A DNA stretch of 55,973 bases, taken from positions 1-55,973 of the forward strand of contig CAMVKS010000016.1 of the NCBI GenBank assembly GCA_947167995.1, written 5' to 3'. Below, one piece after another: positions 1-8,926 of this stretch. The stretch comes from an uncultured Prevotellaceae bacterium (GTDB lineage: Bacteria; Bacteroidota; Bacteroidia; Bacteroidales; Muribaculaceae). The translations under genes and the position numbers were made by a program. How positions within the stretch are numbered: the stretch's first letter is position 1; each line of letters starts with the position of its first letter. The notes beneath the pieces were generated by a model. It was not told the origin of the DNA and searched no databases. It saw only the letters and a list, made by a program, of their open reading frames with translations.

Positions 1-271
1 CGGCGCTATAAGACACATCATAGAGTCCTGGCTTGAGCGTGATGTCGTTGCGTGAGGTGTAGGTAGCCACGCGGCCAGTAGTAACATTTTTAATCTCGAA
101 AACTTCGTCGCTTATCTCTCCTCCAACTGCACTTTCGAGATCGGCAGGCATGGTGATGTTAAGATGAACTGGCAGCGATGTTGATGAGGCAACATCGCTC
201 AACTTATCATCGCAGGATGAAAGCGCAAGCAACAAGCACAAGAATACTATATAAAATATATCTTTTTTCAT
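1..271 (-). CDS. Lipoprotein, 3' end outside window (DUF4876-like)
   Basis: Reading leftward from the ATG at 269-271, the first 90 residues are open to the window edge. The N-terminus is a lipoprotein signal: MKK, a hydrophobic stretch, then the lipobox LALSSC followed by DD, so the mature protein should be lipid-anchored. The next segment (PVHLNITMPADLESAVGG, then a VTTGRVATYTS segment) reads like a beta-sandwich similar to the start of DUF4876 lipoproteins, which in Bacteroidetes often sit beside a TonB-dependent receptor. That family name is from memory and unconfirmed. The start codon lies one base beyond the stop of the TonB receptor at 273, so the two are almost certainly co-transcribed and probably translationally coupled. 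It may be a surface partner of the receptor in binding a ligand, which is inference. Confidence 0.7.
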   Translation of the reverse strand, partial: MKKDIFYIVFLCLLLALSSCDDKLSDVASSTSLPVHLNITMPADLESAVGGEISDEVFEIKNVTTGRVATYTSRNDITLKPGLYDVSYSA

Positions 272-272
272 T

Positions 273-3053
273 TTATAATGAGAAATTAAGTTCCATGCCA
301 AAATATGGGTCGCTGGTGCGACGCACCATCAAGCCATTACTCTTGTAGTCGGGCAAGTAGTCAATCAAGCGGTTTGCAAACACGGCAATCTTCAAGTGCT
401 TGCCCACTTGCTTGGTGGCCTTTAGGTTGACATACAGTGCAATGGGAGTAGTTAAACGATTATATAGGTTGTCGTTGTAATACTTGGTGAGAAATTGCAG
501 TATTGGGTCGCTCTTATGGGCTTCGGTGTAAGGATGTAACTGCCCGTCGGCCACATCGAGATAGCTCTCGGGCACGCCATTCTGCCACAGTTTGCGCGTG
601 CTCACCCACCACATGCATTGCACGGTAGTTGTGAAAACCAGTCCCCATCGGGTAATTTGGGTGTCGAACATGAAATTAGTGTTGAACCGGTTGTTGACAC
701 GTCCCTCGTTGTAGTTGTAGTAACCGATGTAGCGGTTGTGTACTGGTTCGCCGTCAACTACATCGCTCACTGGGTCGTAGAGCATCATGGAGTTAGTGTA
801 GGTTGAACGGAACCATGCACCAGTAATGGTGAGAGCTGTAGCCAACTTACGCCATCGTGCAGTGTTGATGGTGAACTCAATGCCTTCCTTGTCGAGGCGG
901 CTGCCGTTGCTCACCATCGAGTAGCCGTCGAGCACCTGCACATCGGTGAAGGGGATGGTGTCGAGCAATGGTGGACCGGTCACATATTCAGCCTGGATGC
1001 CGTTGGCATCATACTTGCGATAGCCGTAAGGTTGATAATAGCTCATGTTGCGGAAACCTGAGTTCATCTTCTCCTTGAAATAGGTGATTGAGAAGCGATT
1101 ATTGCCAATCTCGGCGTTAAGCCTAACTTCCCACTTGTGGTTGATGGCTGGGCGCAAGTGATAGTTGGTGACATCGTCAATATAGGTTCGCACACTCACA
1201 TGGCTATGCTCTACGGGATTAAGTACATCGTAGTAATTGAGTTGGATGAAGTCGTTGTAGTGTACTTGCGGGAAAAGATGGCTCACGGTGGGCATCTTGG
1301 TGGTGATGCCATAACCTCCGGCAAGCGAGATCTTTAGACTGCGATTACCAATCTTAATCGCTGGGAACTCCCACTTGGCATTGATGCGAGGATCGAAATA
1401 CACTTTGCCACTCAAGTCGTAACGGCTGTTGAGCCCCACGAGTTGGATACTGCGAACTCCAGCCTGAAGTTGTGCCTTGTGATTTCCAACTGGCACTTGC
1501 ATGTTGTCCTCAACGTAGAAAGATAGGACCTTCAACGCAGGGATGTCCTTATAGGCGCGTGGACGTGTCACCCATGATGCCGAGAGGGGTTGCGAGATGT
1601 CGTAGATTTGTCCGTCGCCATAGTTTTTTGAGAGAGTCCATTCACCACCCACCTTATAGGCATTGGTCACCGCCTTGAAGTTAAGGTCTCCCTCGGCCTT
1701 AAACTTGACAAAGAGGTTCACCGGCTTGCCATCGCTTATGTAATGGGCTGTGTAGTCGTTGAGCAGGTACTGGCCGTCGTGCACGCCTTCTTCCATCGAA
1801 GTTGGAGCTACCGAGGCACGCTGAGGAGCAACTTGCTTGTGACGCTCAAGTCGGTCGGATTGATAGCTTGCCGAGGTGTTGATATTCACTCGATTGAGCC
1901 ACGATAACTTGGTGAAGTTAAAGGTCAAGTCGCTGGTGTAGCTCAGACGGTTATAACTCGACTTGTATTCGTTAATCTTGAGTGCGCTCAAGTCGGGGTC
2001 GGTCTTGGAATTGTCAAACGAGCCTGTATAGTCCACACCCGTTATCCACGAAGTCTCTATATTTGGGCGATTGAAACGCATGTTCAGTCGTCCCGACACT
2101 GTCACGCGCTTGTAGTTCTCAAGGTTGTTGCGTGGGTCGATTTTCGAGTCAAGGTAACTGCCGTCAACATTCATGATGTGGTCGCTGTTTCCCAAATGAA
2201 AGCCTTTTCCCACACTCACGAGTTTGCTGTATTCGTCGGCCTTGAAGCGTGCAGTGAATGGTGTTGCGCGGCGCACTCGCTTGATGTTGACCATTCCACT
2301 GGTTAGGTTACCATATTCCACGCTGGGGATGCCACGCACAATCTCCACGCTCTCGATGTTGTCGGTAGAGATGGTGCGCATGTCCACGCCACGGTTGGTC
2401 ATGTCGCGCTTGCCTTCGGGGGTAGACATGTCGCCGCTTGTACCAGGCACGTTCTGCATATTGGCATCTCCGTTGATGGGGGCTCCGTCAACCACAAAGA
2501 GTGTGCCAAGAGAACTGATGGCATAATTCTCGCTGTTACTCTGGGCTCCGCTTGCGGTGAGGTTTCCAGTCTCGCGTAGTTGAATGCTATTCACGCTTCC
2601 CATGTCGGGAGTGTGAGAAATGTTGCCTGGCAAGAGTTCGAGCAAGTCGCTGAAGCTGGTGGGCTGCAGATGTGCCATAGCATCACGGTCGATGCGTGAG
2701 GTGCTTGTCAATCCAGTTTGCTCCTTGGCAGTTACCACCACCTCGTCGAGCAGTTGAGAATCTTCCTCAAGAGCAAAGTCTAGTATCCTGTTTTGATTGA
2801 TGGTTATCTGTTGAGTGATGGTTTTATAGCCAATGAAAGAGACCTTAATGGTGTAGGTGCCAGCCTCCAGATTCACGCGGTAGTGTCCCTGAGCATTGGT
2901 GACTACAGTGCGTTGACCAGGCGTGAGCTCCACAATGGCAAACTCCACTGCCTCGCCTGTGGCGGCATCCTTCACCGTGCCTTGAAGTGTGTGGCTCCAA
3001 GCATGCAGTACACTTAAAAGTGCCATTATGTATATAACAAAAAGTCTTCGCAT
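273..3053 (-). CDS. TonB-dependent outer-membrane receptor
   Basis: A 926-residue outer-membrane importer powered by TonB. The signal peptide (residues 1-20, MRRLFVIYIMALLSVLHAWS) is followed by a carboxypeptidase-regulatory-like beta-sandwich (about 22-98; GTVKDAATGEAVEFAIV, then GTYTIKVSFIGYKT) typical of Bacteroidetes receptors. The plug domain (about 115-258) includes the segment VEIVRGIPSVEYGNLTSGMV. The remainder is a beta-barrel with alternating aromatic strands, ending in GMELNFSL. There is no paired SusD in the visible sequence, so this is not a standard SusCD polysaccharide system. The partner is instead the lipoprotein starting at 271. The substrate cannot be inferred. It is transcribed from a promoter at 3076-3106 that faces away from the secreted-protein genes on the plus strand. 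Confidence 0.93.
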   Translation of the reverse strand: MRRLFVIYIMALLSVLHAWSHTLQGTVKDAATGEAVEFAIVELTPGQRTVVTNAQGHYRVNLEAGTYTIKVSFIGYKTITQQITINQNRILDFALEEDSQLLDEVVVTAKEQTGLTSTSRIDRDAMAHLQPTSFSDLLELLPGNISHTPDMGSVNSIQLRETGNLTASGAQSNSENYAISSLGTLFVVDGAPINGDANMQNVPGTSGDMSTPEGKRDMTNRGVDMRTISTDNIESVEIVRGIPSVEYGNLTSGMVNIKRVRRATPFTARFKADEYSKLVSVGKGFHLGNSDHIMNVDGSYLDSKIDPRNNLENYKRVTVSGRLNMRFNRPNIETSWITGVDYTGSFDNSKTDPDLSALKINEYKSSYNRLSYTSDLTFNFTKLSWLNRVNINTSASYQSDRLERHKQVAPQRASVAPTSMEEGVHDGQYLLNDYTAHYISDGKPVNLFVKFKAEGDLNFKAVTNAYKVGGEWTLSKNYGDGQIYDISQPLSASWVTRPRAYKDIPALKVLSFYVEDNMQVPVGNHKAQLQAGVRSIQLVGLNSRYDLSGKVYFDPRINAKWEFPAIKIGNRSLKISLAGGYGITTKMPTVSHLFPQVHYNDFIQLNYYDVLNPVEHSHVSVRTYIDDVTNYHLRPAINHKWEVRLNAEIGNNRFSITYFKEKMNSGFRNMSYYQPYGYRKYDANGIQAEYVTGPPLLDTIPFTDVQVLDGYSMVSNGSRLDKEGIEFTINTARWRKLATALTITGAWFRSTYTNSMMLYDPVSDVVDGEPVHNRYIGYYNYNEGRVNNRFNTNFMFDTQITRWGLVFTTTVQCMWWVSTRKLWQNGVPESYLDVADGQLHPYTEAHKSDPILQFLTKYYNDNLYNRLTTPIALYVNLKATKQVGKHLKIAVFANRLIDYLPDYKSNGLMVRRTSDPYFGMELNFSL

Positions 3054-3075
3054 TTTACTATTATAAAAGGTGATG

Positions 3076-3106
3076 CAAAATTACAGCTGTAGCGTTGCGC
3101 ACACAA
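3076..3106 (-). promoter_or_regulatory. Promoter of the TonB receptor operon
   Basis: On the minus strand a -7 box TAATTTTG (3076-3083) is preceded, 20 bases away, by TTG (3104-3106). This fits the Bacteroidetes consensus TTTG-N19-21-TAnnTTTG. It lies 23 bases upstream of the ATG at 3053. Confidence 0.7.
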
Positions 3107-3154
3107 TACCCAAAAAACACTACTTTCAATGGTTAAATACACCAAATATAGCGA

Positions 3155-3185
3155 TTGCCCATAGTTGTGGGAGGCTGTAATTTTG
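3155..3185 (+). promoter_or_regulatory. Promoter of the secreted-protein pair
   Basis: TTG (3155-3157), 20-base spacer, then the -7 box TAATTTTG (3178-3185), the same box as the divergent promoter 70 bases away. Because it lies inside any extended reading frame starting at 3165, the true start of the downstream gene must be the ATG at 3207. Confidence 0.7.
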
Positions 3186-3206
3186 CAGTCAAGAAAATAT
3201 GTTTAT

Positions 3207-5108
3207 ATGAAGAAATTATACTTGTCATTGGTATTGGCGCTGGTGGCAATGGGAGCCACAGCGCAAGTTGATAATATAACTACAAGTTGGGCACATCTCT
3301 TTGAGGCATGTCCTCCCACAATGGGTAGCGACATGACGCTCACGAGTGATGCCATCTATTATGTGATGCTCTCGGGCACCACACAAGGTGCTGGTGATAG
3401 TGGTTTTCCAAAGGAATTCAGCGACCCGACGCTCTCGGTTTACTACGGCGGCGAAAAGATTTGTACAGGTGCCCCCTACGAGGGAGCGAGTTACAATAAC
3501 AATATTAATGTTGTGAAGACCGACCGCAACGGCAACTTCCAGTGGGTGGTTTATTCCACTAGTGGTGAGTTTAGCGACGGTCACGTGGCAACGGCAGCCG
3601 ATGGGAGCATTTATGTCGCTACCAAGGTGCGCCACACCGACAACATGCGCACCAGCAACATACTCATAACCGATGCCACTGGCATTATCACCACATTTGC
3701 CTGGCAACTTGCGAGTGAGGAGGATAGTCGCTATAACCGTGGTCTCTTGATGAAAATCGGTGCTAACGGTGCCCTGCAATGGCTTCGCCCAATTGATGTG
3801 AGCACTGCAGCTCAACCTGGTGCTACTGGAAACTATGCCAAAGGCACTTTTGATGCCATTTCTATCGAGGACATCATAGTAGACGACAGCGGCAACTGCT
3901 ATGTGGCAGGACGCTATGCCAACCCTATGAGCCTATATCGTGCCGATGGCTCGGCGCTGTCGCTCACGCCTCACAACACTACAGGGTGGAATGGCGATAC
4001 TCAAGAAACTCGTGGTGACCTCTTTGTGGCAAAATTTGACAATAATGGCTACATCATCGATGCTTTCACCACGCAGGGCCACAGTGGTGCTGAATCGATG
4101 ACCAAGCTTGCATGGAACGGCGACAAAATGGTGCTGTCGAGTTTTGTGAAAGGCATCTCCGCCAGTGACTATATCACTGTGGGCACCGACACTTACAGCA
4201 CTCCCGACGGCAACCAGAGTATTCTTCTCGCTTGCCTCAACAAGCAGTTGCAGCCACAGTGGTCAAGGTTCTACCGAGGCAGCCTCACCAACAAGAATAA
4301 GACCAGCATAATGCAGTGGAACGACTTGCAAGTGAGCGACAACAGCATCATCCTCAACGGCATGGGCAACTTCACACTCGACAACGGCTCGGGAGGCACT
4401 CTCGCCACTCAAAACGCGTCGAGAGAGGGATTTGTGATAAAGTTTGACGCCGCCACTGGCGCTTGGCAGGTAGGCACTACCAGCATGGAAGCTTTCCCCA
4501 CCATCAATCCGCGAGGCACCGAGGTTCCAAATAGCGCCATCAACGGATGGATAGGTTGTTTTGAAGCACAGGACGACAACCTCTATGTCTTTGGCTACAA
4601 CCAAGGGCAGCAGACGGTGTATCTTGCTTCGCTCAGTAGCGATGACCTGCAACCAGGCGCAATGTATCACCTTGTCAAAGGTGGCTCTCAACCTACTGCT
4701 ATCATATGTTGCGCTTCAGGTAGTAGGCTTTACACCATGAGCCGGGGCAAGGTACTCGAGGATTATGACGACGACGGCAACGTGTGTGGATTCTATCAAG
4801 ATTTTGAATACATCAACAGCGACATCCACACTTCGCCCATTCCCAAGAACGAGCAAGGCTATTTCTCTTCGTTTGCCATGCCACTGGCAGCCTTCGACTT
4901 GCCGTTTGAGGTGAAAGATTTCTCAACCGCCACCGCTGGCGACATTAATGGCGACGGTGTGGTGACCAGTGCCGATGTTACTGCTCTCTATGACTATCTG
5001 CTTAACAACGATAGTTCTAATATTGTCAATGGCGATCAGACCAACGACGGCTCCATCACTTCGGGCGATATCACAGCAGTTTATAACATACTTTTAGGAA
5101 ACAATTAA
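3207..5108 (+). CDS. Secreted repeat protein with dockerin-like C-terminus
   Basis: A 633-residue secreted protein of unknown function. The signal peptide is residues 1-20 (MKKLYLSLVL, ending ATAQ). The central 550 residues contain recurring segments of the kind DRNGNFQWVVYSTSGE, ADGSIYVAT and DDSGNCYVAGRY, suggesting a beta-propeller built of quinoprotein/SBBP-like blades. The last 57 residues form two dockerin-like calcium-binding repeats: GDINGDGVVTSADVTALYDY and then GDQTNDGSITSGDITAVYN. No cohesin is visible here. In Bacteroidales such tails occur without cellulosomes and their role is unclear. The next gene is a paralogue with a different C-terminus. The start was chosen because an upstream in-frame codon at 3165 precedes the promoter. 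Confidence 0.85.
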   Translation: MKKLYLSLVLALVAMGATAQVDNITTSWAHLFEACPPTMGSDMTLTSDAIYYVMLSGTTQGAGDSGFPKEFSDPTLSVYYGGEKICTGAPYEGASYNNNINVVKTDRNGNFQWVVYSTSGEFSDGHVATAADGSIYVATKVRHTDNMRTSNILITDATGIITTFAWQLASEEDSRYNRGLLMKIGANGALQWLRPIDVSTAAQPGATGNYAKGTFDAISIEDIIVDDSGNCYVAGRYANPMSLYRADGSALSLTPHNTTGWNGDTQETRGDLFVAKFDNNGYIIDAFTTQGHSGAESMTKLAWNGDKMVLSSFVKGISASDYITVGTDTYSTPDGNQSILLACLNKQLQPQWSRFYRGSLTNKNKTSIMQWNDLQVSDNSIILNGMGNFTLDNGSGGTLATQNASREGFVIKFDAATGAWQVGTTSMEAFPTINPRGTEVPNSAINGWIGCFEAQDDNLYVFGYNQGQQTVYLASLSSDDLQPGAMYHLVKGGSQPTAIICCASGSRLYTMSRGKVLEDYDDDGNVCGFYQDFEYINSDIHTSPIPKNEQGYFSSFAMPLAAFDLPFEVKDFSTATAGDINGDGVVTSADVTALYDYLLNNDSSNIVNGDQTNDGSITSGDITAVYNILLGNN

Positions 5109-5144
5109 ACACATAATAGTAAACAATTAAATAATAAGATTTTT

Positions 5145-7169
5145 ATGAAGAAATTTACTCTTTTAGCAGCTGCAGTGCTGGCATCGGCATCGATGCTGGC
5201 AGGCGCACAATCTCTTGCCGACACCCAAACGCTGTGGGCAAAGTTTGTAAAAAACACTCAGAACGAGCAGTCTCTAACCTCACAGGGTAACCAAATGGTA
5301 CTTGCACAGGATGGCGGGCTCTATGCCATTGGCAACATCGGTTCAACAAGCGCTGAGCAAATGACTGTGCTTACCGATGGCACCAATTCAGTTAATATTG
5401 CTCAAGGCATTGCCTATAGCGGCAATAGTGCCAATCAGGGGCTCGTAATCATGAAACTCAGTGCCGATGGCGAGCTCCAGTGGACTGTGGCACAGACCAA
5501 CGGTGAGGCGGGAGTTAACGAGAACAGCGTTGCTGCCACAGCCGATGGGGGCTTAGTTGCATTTGTCAACCTGCGTCACAGCGAGGGATATCTTGGCGAT
5601 AACATCACTATCGTTGATGCACAAGGAGTGAGCCATGCTATTGACTGGACCGTTGACGAGCGCAGCTACCGTAGCGGCCTTATCAAAATCAACGCTCAAG
5701 GCGGTATCGAGTGGATGCGTGAGATTGAAGCCAACGCCACTGCCGACGAAGCTACCTATCCCAACTGGAGCCAGACCAGCCGTAACATAGGCCAGGGCAT
5801 AAAAACCTATGCGCTCGACGTTGATAACGAGGGCAACATCTATGTGGGAGGCCTCATGTGTGCCAATCTTACCGTGGGCGATGTGACTATTCCTGTGCAC
5901 AATGTAAGCTCTTGGAACGGAAATGCTCAAAACACAGCGGGCAACATGTTCGTCATCAAGTTTGACCAAGATGGCAATTACATGAAGCACCTCGTGAGCG
6001 AGGGCGAGGCAACTCAAGAAAGCGTGCGCGCTCTCAAGGTTGTGGGCAACAAAATCTATATGTCAACTTGGGTTACTGGTCTTGCTGGCACCGAATTCTC
6101 TGTTGGCGGCAAAGCAGTGACTCCTGCAACCATCAACAGCAGCTGGGCACTGGCTGAACTTGACACCGACCTCAACGTGAACTGGCTGAAGTTCTATGAA
6201 TCTACCGTTAGTGGCTCGGCTTGGCAAATGCCTACTATGACCGTTGCTGGCGACCACATCTACCTGATGGGTACAGCAAAATATGGCTATACAATAGGTG
6301 AGACTAACTATACCAACACTCCTGCCAACAAGGCTCGCCAGTCATGGCTCATGCAGTTTGACCGCAGTAATGGCAATGCCACTGCCGCTACAGTGCTTGC
6401 CACTGGCAAGATGCAGATGCAGCATGGCTTCTTTGGCGGTTATGAGGGCACCGACGGCAACTTCTATGCCATTGAGCGCGGCCTCACTCCATCGGCAAGC
6501 TTTGGCTCTGAGATGATTCTCTACAAATTCAACCAGGAGACTCTCGAGAGCGATGACAACGTGCAACTCGCCCTTGGCTCATGCGACGGACAGTCGCTTG
6601 TTACCGACGGCACCAGGGTGTATGTGATGAACCGCTTTGGCAACAAGAATGAGGCCATCTCGTTCCATCACAGCGACCAGACTTTCAGCAGCGCATCGTT
6701 TGTTTGGGGACAAAGTGCTTACCAGGTGCCTGTGGGCGCTGTACAAAGCCTCACCATCGAGGGTAACAGCGAGATTAACCTCGAGAAGGGCAAGAGCCTT
6801 GACCTTGTGGCCACTCTCATGCCCCAGGATGCTGCTAATAGCGAAATCCTGTGGTCATCGAGCGACGAGGCAGTGGTAACCGTCAGCGAGAATGGCAAAA
6901 TCACAGCTGTTGATGATGCTAAAGCAAGCGATGGCGCTCAGGCTATCATCACAGCCACCTCGGCAAGCAACCCTAATGTGAAGGCCAGCGTGAAGGTTAC
7001 TGCCACCAATGTGACAGCAATCACCACAGTTGAAGGTGAGAAGACAGTAAACAGCGTGCGCTACTACAACGTGGCTGGCATGGAGAGCGACGTTCCTTTC
7101 AAGGGAATGAACATCGTCGTTAAGACCTACAGCGACGGCTCACGCACTACCGAAAAAATAGCGAAATAA
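5145..7169 (+). CDS. Secreted repeat protein with Ig-like domain and T9SS-like tail
   Basis: A 674-residue paralogue of the preceding protein. The signal peptide is residues 1-22 (MKKFTLLAAA, ending LAGAQ). It has the same propeller-like segments (SADGELQWTVAQTNGE, TADGGLVAFVNLRH, DNEGNIYVGGLM). Around residues 530-622 there is a bacterial Ig-like (Big_2) domain: LEKGKSLDLVATLMP, then LWSSSDEAVVTVSENGKITA. The last 40 residues (VRYYNVAGMESDVPFKGMN, then IVVKTYSDG and a basic end) match the Bacteroidetes type IX secretion sorting tail. This predicts export through T9SS and surface attachment. It is 36 bases after the stop of the upstream paralogue and ends at a strong terminator, so the two form an operon. 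The ligand is unknown. Confidence 0.85.
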   Translation: MKKFTLLAAAVLASASMLAGAQSLADTQTLWAKFVKNTQNEQSLTSQGNQMVLAQDGGLYAIGNIGSTSAEQMTVLTDGTNSVNIAQGIAYSGNSANQGLVIMKLSADGELQWTVAQTNGEAGVNENSVAATADGGLVAFVNLRHSEGYLGDNITIVDAQGVSHAIDWTVDERSYRSGLIKINAQGGIEWMREIEANATADEATYPNWSQTSRNIGQGIKTYALDVDNEGNIYVGGLMCANLTVGDVTIPVHNVSSWNGNAQNTAGNMFVIKFDQDGNYMKHLVSEGEATQESVRALKVVGNKIYMSTWVTGLAGTEFSVGGKAVTPATINSSWALAELDTDLNVNWLKFYESTVSGSAWQMPTMTVAGDHIYLMGTAKYGYTIGETNYTNTPANKARQSWLMQFDRSNGNATAATVLATGKMQMQHGFFGGYEGTDGNFYAIERGLTPSASFGSEMILYKFNQETLESDDNVQLALGSCDGQSLVTDGTRVYVMNRFGNKNEAISFHHSDQTFSSASFVWGQSAYQVPVGAVQSLTIEGNSEINLEKGKSLDLVATLMPQDAANSEILWSSSDEAVVTVSENGKITAVDDAKASDGAQAIITATSASNPNVKASVKVTATNVTAITTVEGEKTVNSVRYYNVAGMESDVPFKGMNIVVKTYSDGSRTTEKIAK

Positions 7170-7191
7170 TCCCAATATCATAAAAAACTAC

Positions 7192-7233
7192 GAGGGTGAG
7201 TCATAAAGTGCTATGACTCATCCTCATTTGTTT
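7192..7233 (+). terminator. Intrinsic terminator after the secreted-protein pair
   Basis: The 14-bp arms GAGGGTGAGTCATA (7192-7205) and TATGACTCATCCTC (7212-7225) pair with one G-T wobble around a 6-base loop. They are followed by the T-rich ATTTGTTTAT. Confidence 0.75.
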
Positions 7234-7253
7234 ATGTAAGTTCAATTATTTTA

Positions 7254-8144
7254 CTACAAATTAAAGTAGTTGCTACGATCGAGGTTCCCCTCTAGCCTAT
7301 GGCTTCCATGATGTGGTGCTGGCGGACGGTGACGCTGCCTTCGAGGTCGGCAATGGTGCGGGCTACTTTCAACCCGAATCGGTCAATTAGGATTTATGTT
7401 AGAACAGATTTTATTTTGAGCAGGTTGTAAAGATATTGTCAAAGACATAGCGGGCTATGACAAGACAATATCTACAACAAGATGCCAAAATAAAACTGTT
7501 ATGGCATAAAAGACCATAAAAACAACCTGTCGTCGGCCTAATGACTGATTTGGGTTCAGGATGCGGTCGTAAGCTCTCGCGCTCATGTTCATTTTGGTGA
7601 TGGCTTCGCGCAACTTTTCCATGCCTTCGGCGTCGGGTTCGGCGTATTTGTGCAGCAGTGCGGTTGTCATCTGGGCATTGCAGTGCACGCCTGGGTGATT
7701 CTTGAAGCGTAGGCTCTGGATGGCGCGCGCTTTGATGACGCGCTCGCGGATGGCTGCGCTTGGCTCGCCCGGTGCTTTGCTCGACATCTGGTCGAAGTTC
7801 ACGGGCTGCACCTCTACTTGCAGGTCGATTCTATCCAGAAACGGGCCCGAAATCTTGCTCATATATTGATGGCGCTGGTGCGGCGTGCAGATGCACTGCT
7901 TGGTGGGGTGGCCGTAGTAGCCGCAAGGACACGGATTCATCGAGGCCACGAGCATGAACGAGGCGGGGTAGTCGATGCTGTACTTGGCTCGGCTGATGCT
8001 GATGTGGCGGTCCTCCAGCGGTTGACGCATCACCTCAAGCACCGAGCGGTTGAACTCTGGGAGCTCGTCAAGAAAGAGGACCCCATTGTGGGCAAGACTG
8101 ATTTCCCCTGGCGTGGGATAAGTGCCGCCGCCCACCAGGGCAAC
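7254..8144 (-). pseudogene. 5'-truncated yifB (comM-like) copy
   Basis: This stretch encodes the C-terminal part of the AAA+ ATPase whose intact gene is at 17207-18748. It starts abruptly at VALVGGGTYPTPGEISLAHN (residue 281 of the intact protein) at about 8144 and keeps the Walker B region (LFLDELPEF) and the cysteine cluster NPCPCGYYGHPTKQCIC. It has lost the N-terminal domain and Walker A. The reading frame is broken near residue 450 by a 184-bp insertion (7372-7555). Beyond it the C-terminal codons continue ([11 protein letters not shown], then HHIMEAIG) but hit a TAG and a 2-base insertion. The same lesion occurs in the remnant at 15780-15907. It cannot make a working protein and marks one edge of the accessory region. 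Confidence 0.9.
7372..7555. mobile_element. 184-bp hairpin MITE inserted in the yifB remnant
   Basis: Comparison with the uninterrupted sequence at 15890-15905 (CTACTTTCAGGATGCGG) shows an insertion flanked by a TCA duplication (7369-7371 and 7556-7558). The ends are imperfect inverted repeats: ACCCGAATCGGTCAATTAGG on the left and the reverse complement of CCTAATGACTGATTTGGGT on the right. Inside, 7403-7500 is a near-perfect palindrome: outer arms AACAGATTTTATTTTG and CAAAATAAAACTGTT, middle arms around AGATATTGTC and GACAATATCT, and a core CATAGC-GG-GCTATG. It has no coding capacity, so it must be moved in trans. A copy of its right end lies at 40646-40677. Confidence 0.85.
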
Positions 8145-8354
8145 GACACAAGTACACGATTATGTGGTGGAACAAAACTAACTTATTACTTGATTTTCAG
8201 TGGTTTATTGCTATTTTGTGGTATTTTGTTTTTTAGGTAAAAATCATATGTCAAAAATTGACAGATTATTTCCCACAAATAATTCTTTCCTTTTCTGCAA
8301 AAGTAGTACCTTTGTATAATTGAAATTTTAAAAACACAATAGCAGAAATAGGTT
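8145..8354. promoter_or_regulatory. AT-rich junction with promoter for the 8355 gene
   Basis: yifB homology stops near 8144 and base composition falls sharply. A -7 box TACCTTTG at 8307-8314 points rightward, 41 bases before the ATG at 8355. No good -33 element was found. Nothing else is recognisable in this stretch. Confidence 0.5.
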
Positions 8355-8768
8355 ATGATTGGTTATTCATATTATAGACAGCAAAATTTAATGAAAAATT
8401 ATTTATCTCAAAATTTACCAAATGGACTAGAAACTACAGCAGACATACTGTTGGAGTTTCTATCTAAAAGTAGTAACGATTACTTGAAAGATATAGCGGA
8501 GTTTCTAAAACTCTCTGATAAACTTGATGAAATTAAAATGTTGTTTGATTTTGCAATGGCTGATATTGTTGGGAAACACGTTCCAATAAGAGAGACTATT
8601 TATGATAAAGGTTTAGATGGCATTTTAGAACTTCGCAATCATTTGGCTAATAAGTATGGTAAAAACGAATGGGAGAAATTTAGTCACGTGGTTTTCAATA
8701 TTCTTAACTGGATAATTCTAAGGACAGAAGCAAAGGCGTGTTTCAAGCAGATGGGATTAATAATTTAA
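8355..8768 (+). CDS. Hypothetical protein, 137 aa
   Basis: Not recognised. It has 137 residues, is rich in Leu, Lys, Asn and Ile, is predicted all-helical, and has no signal peptide. Features are an N-terminal NYLSQNLPNGLETTADILLE segment, a charged middle (LSDKLDEIKMLFDFAMADI) and a C-terminal hydrophobic helix (FNILNWIILR). A second possible start is the ATG at 8391. It is much more AT-rich than the core genes on either side, has its own promoter, and begins directly after the broken yifB copy. It is therefore probably acquired DNA. It could be a small regulator or one half of an addiction module, but nothing in the sequence proves this. Confidence 0.6.
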   Translation: MIGYSYYRQQNLMKNYLSQNLPNGLETTADILLEFLSKSSNDYLKDIAEFLKLSDKLDEIKMLFDFAMADIVGKHVPIRETIYDKGLDGILELRNHLANKYGKNEWEKFSHVVFNILNWIILRTEAKACFKQMGLII

Positions 8769-8788
8769 TGAACATCTTTGTTAATATT

Positions 8789-8856
8789 TTTCACACCCTA
8801 AAGTGTGAAAGTTAACTGATTTCCTTTTTTGCTGCTACAATTCACCCTTTAGTGTG
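8789..8856. repeat. Paired hairpin-like repeats before the hydrolase gene
   Basis: A perfect 8-bp stem TTTCACAC (8789-8796) and GTGTGAAA (8803-8810) encloses CCTAAA. A related, degenerate copy TTCACCCTTTAGTGTG follows at 8841-8856. The pair sits between the 8355 gene and the hydrolase gene at 8927. It could be an operator or an attenuator. There is no T-run, so it is a weak terminator candidate. Confidence 0.4.
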
Positions 8857-8926
8857 CGTCTATCAAATGAAAGTCACAATAAATTTGCTGCCGTAAAAAG
8901 CAGAAAATCACAAAACAGCTACAACA

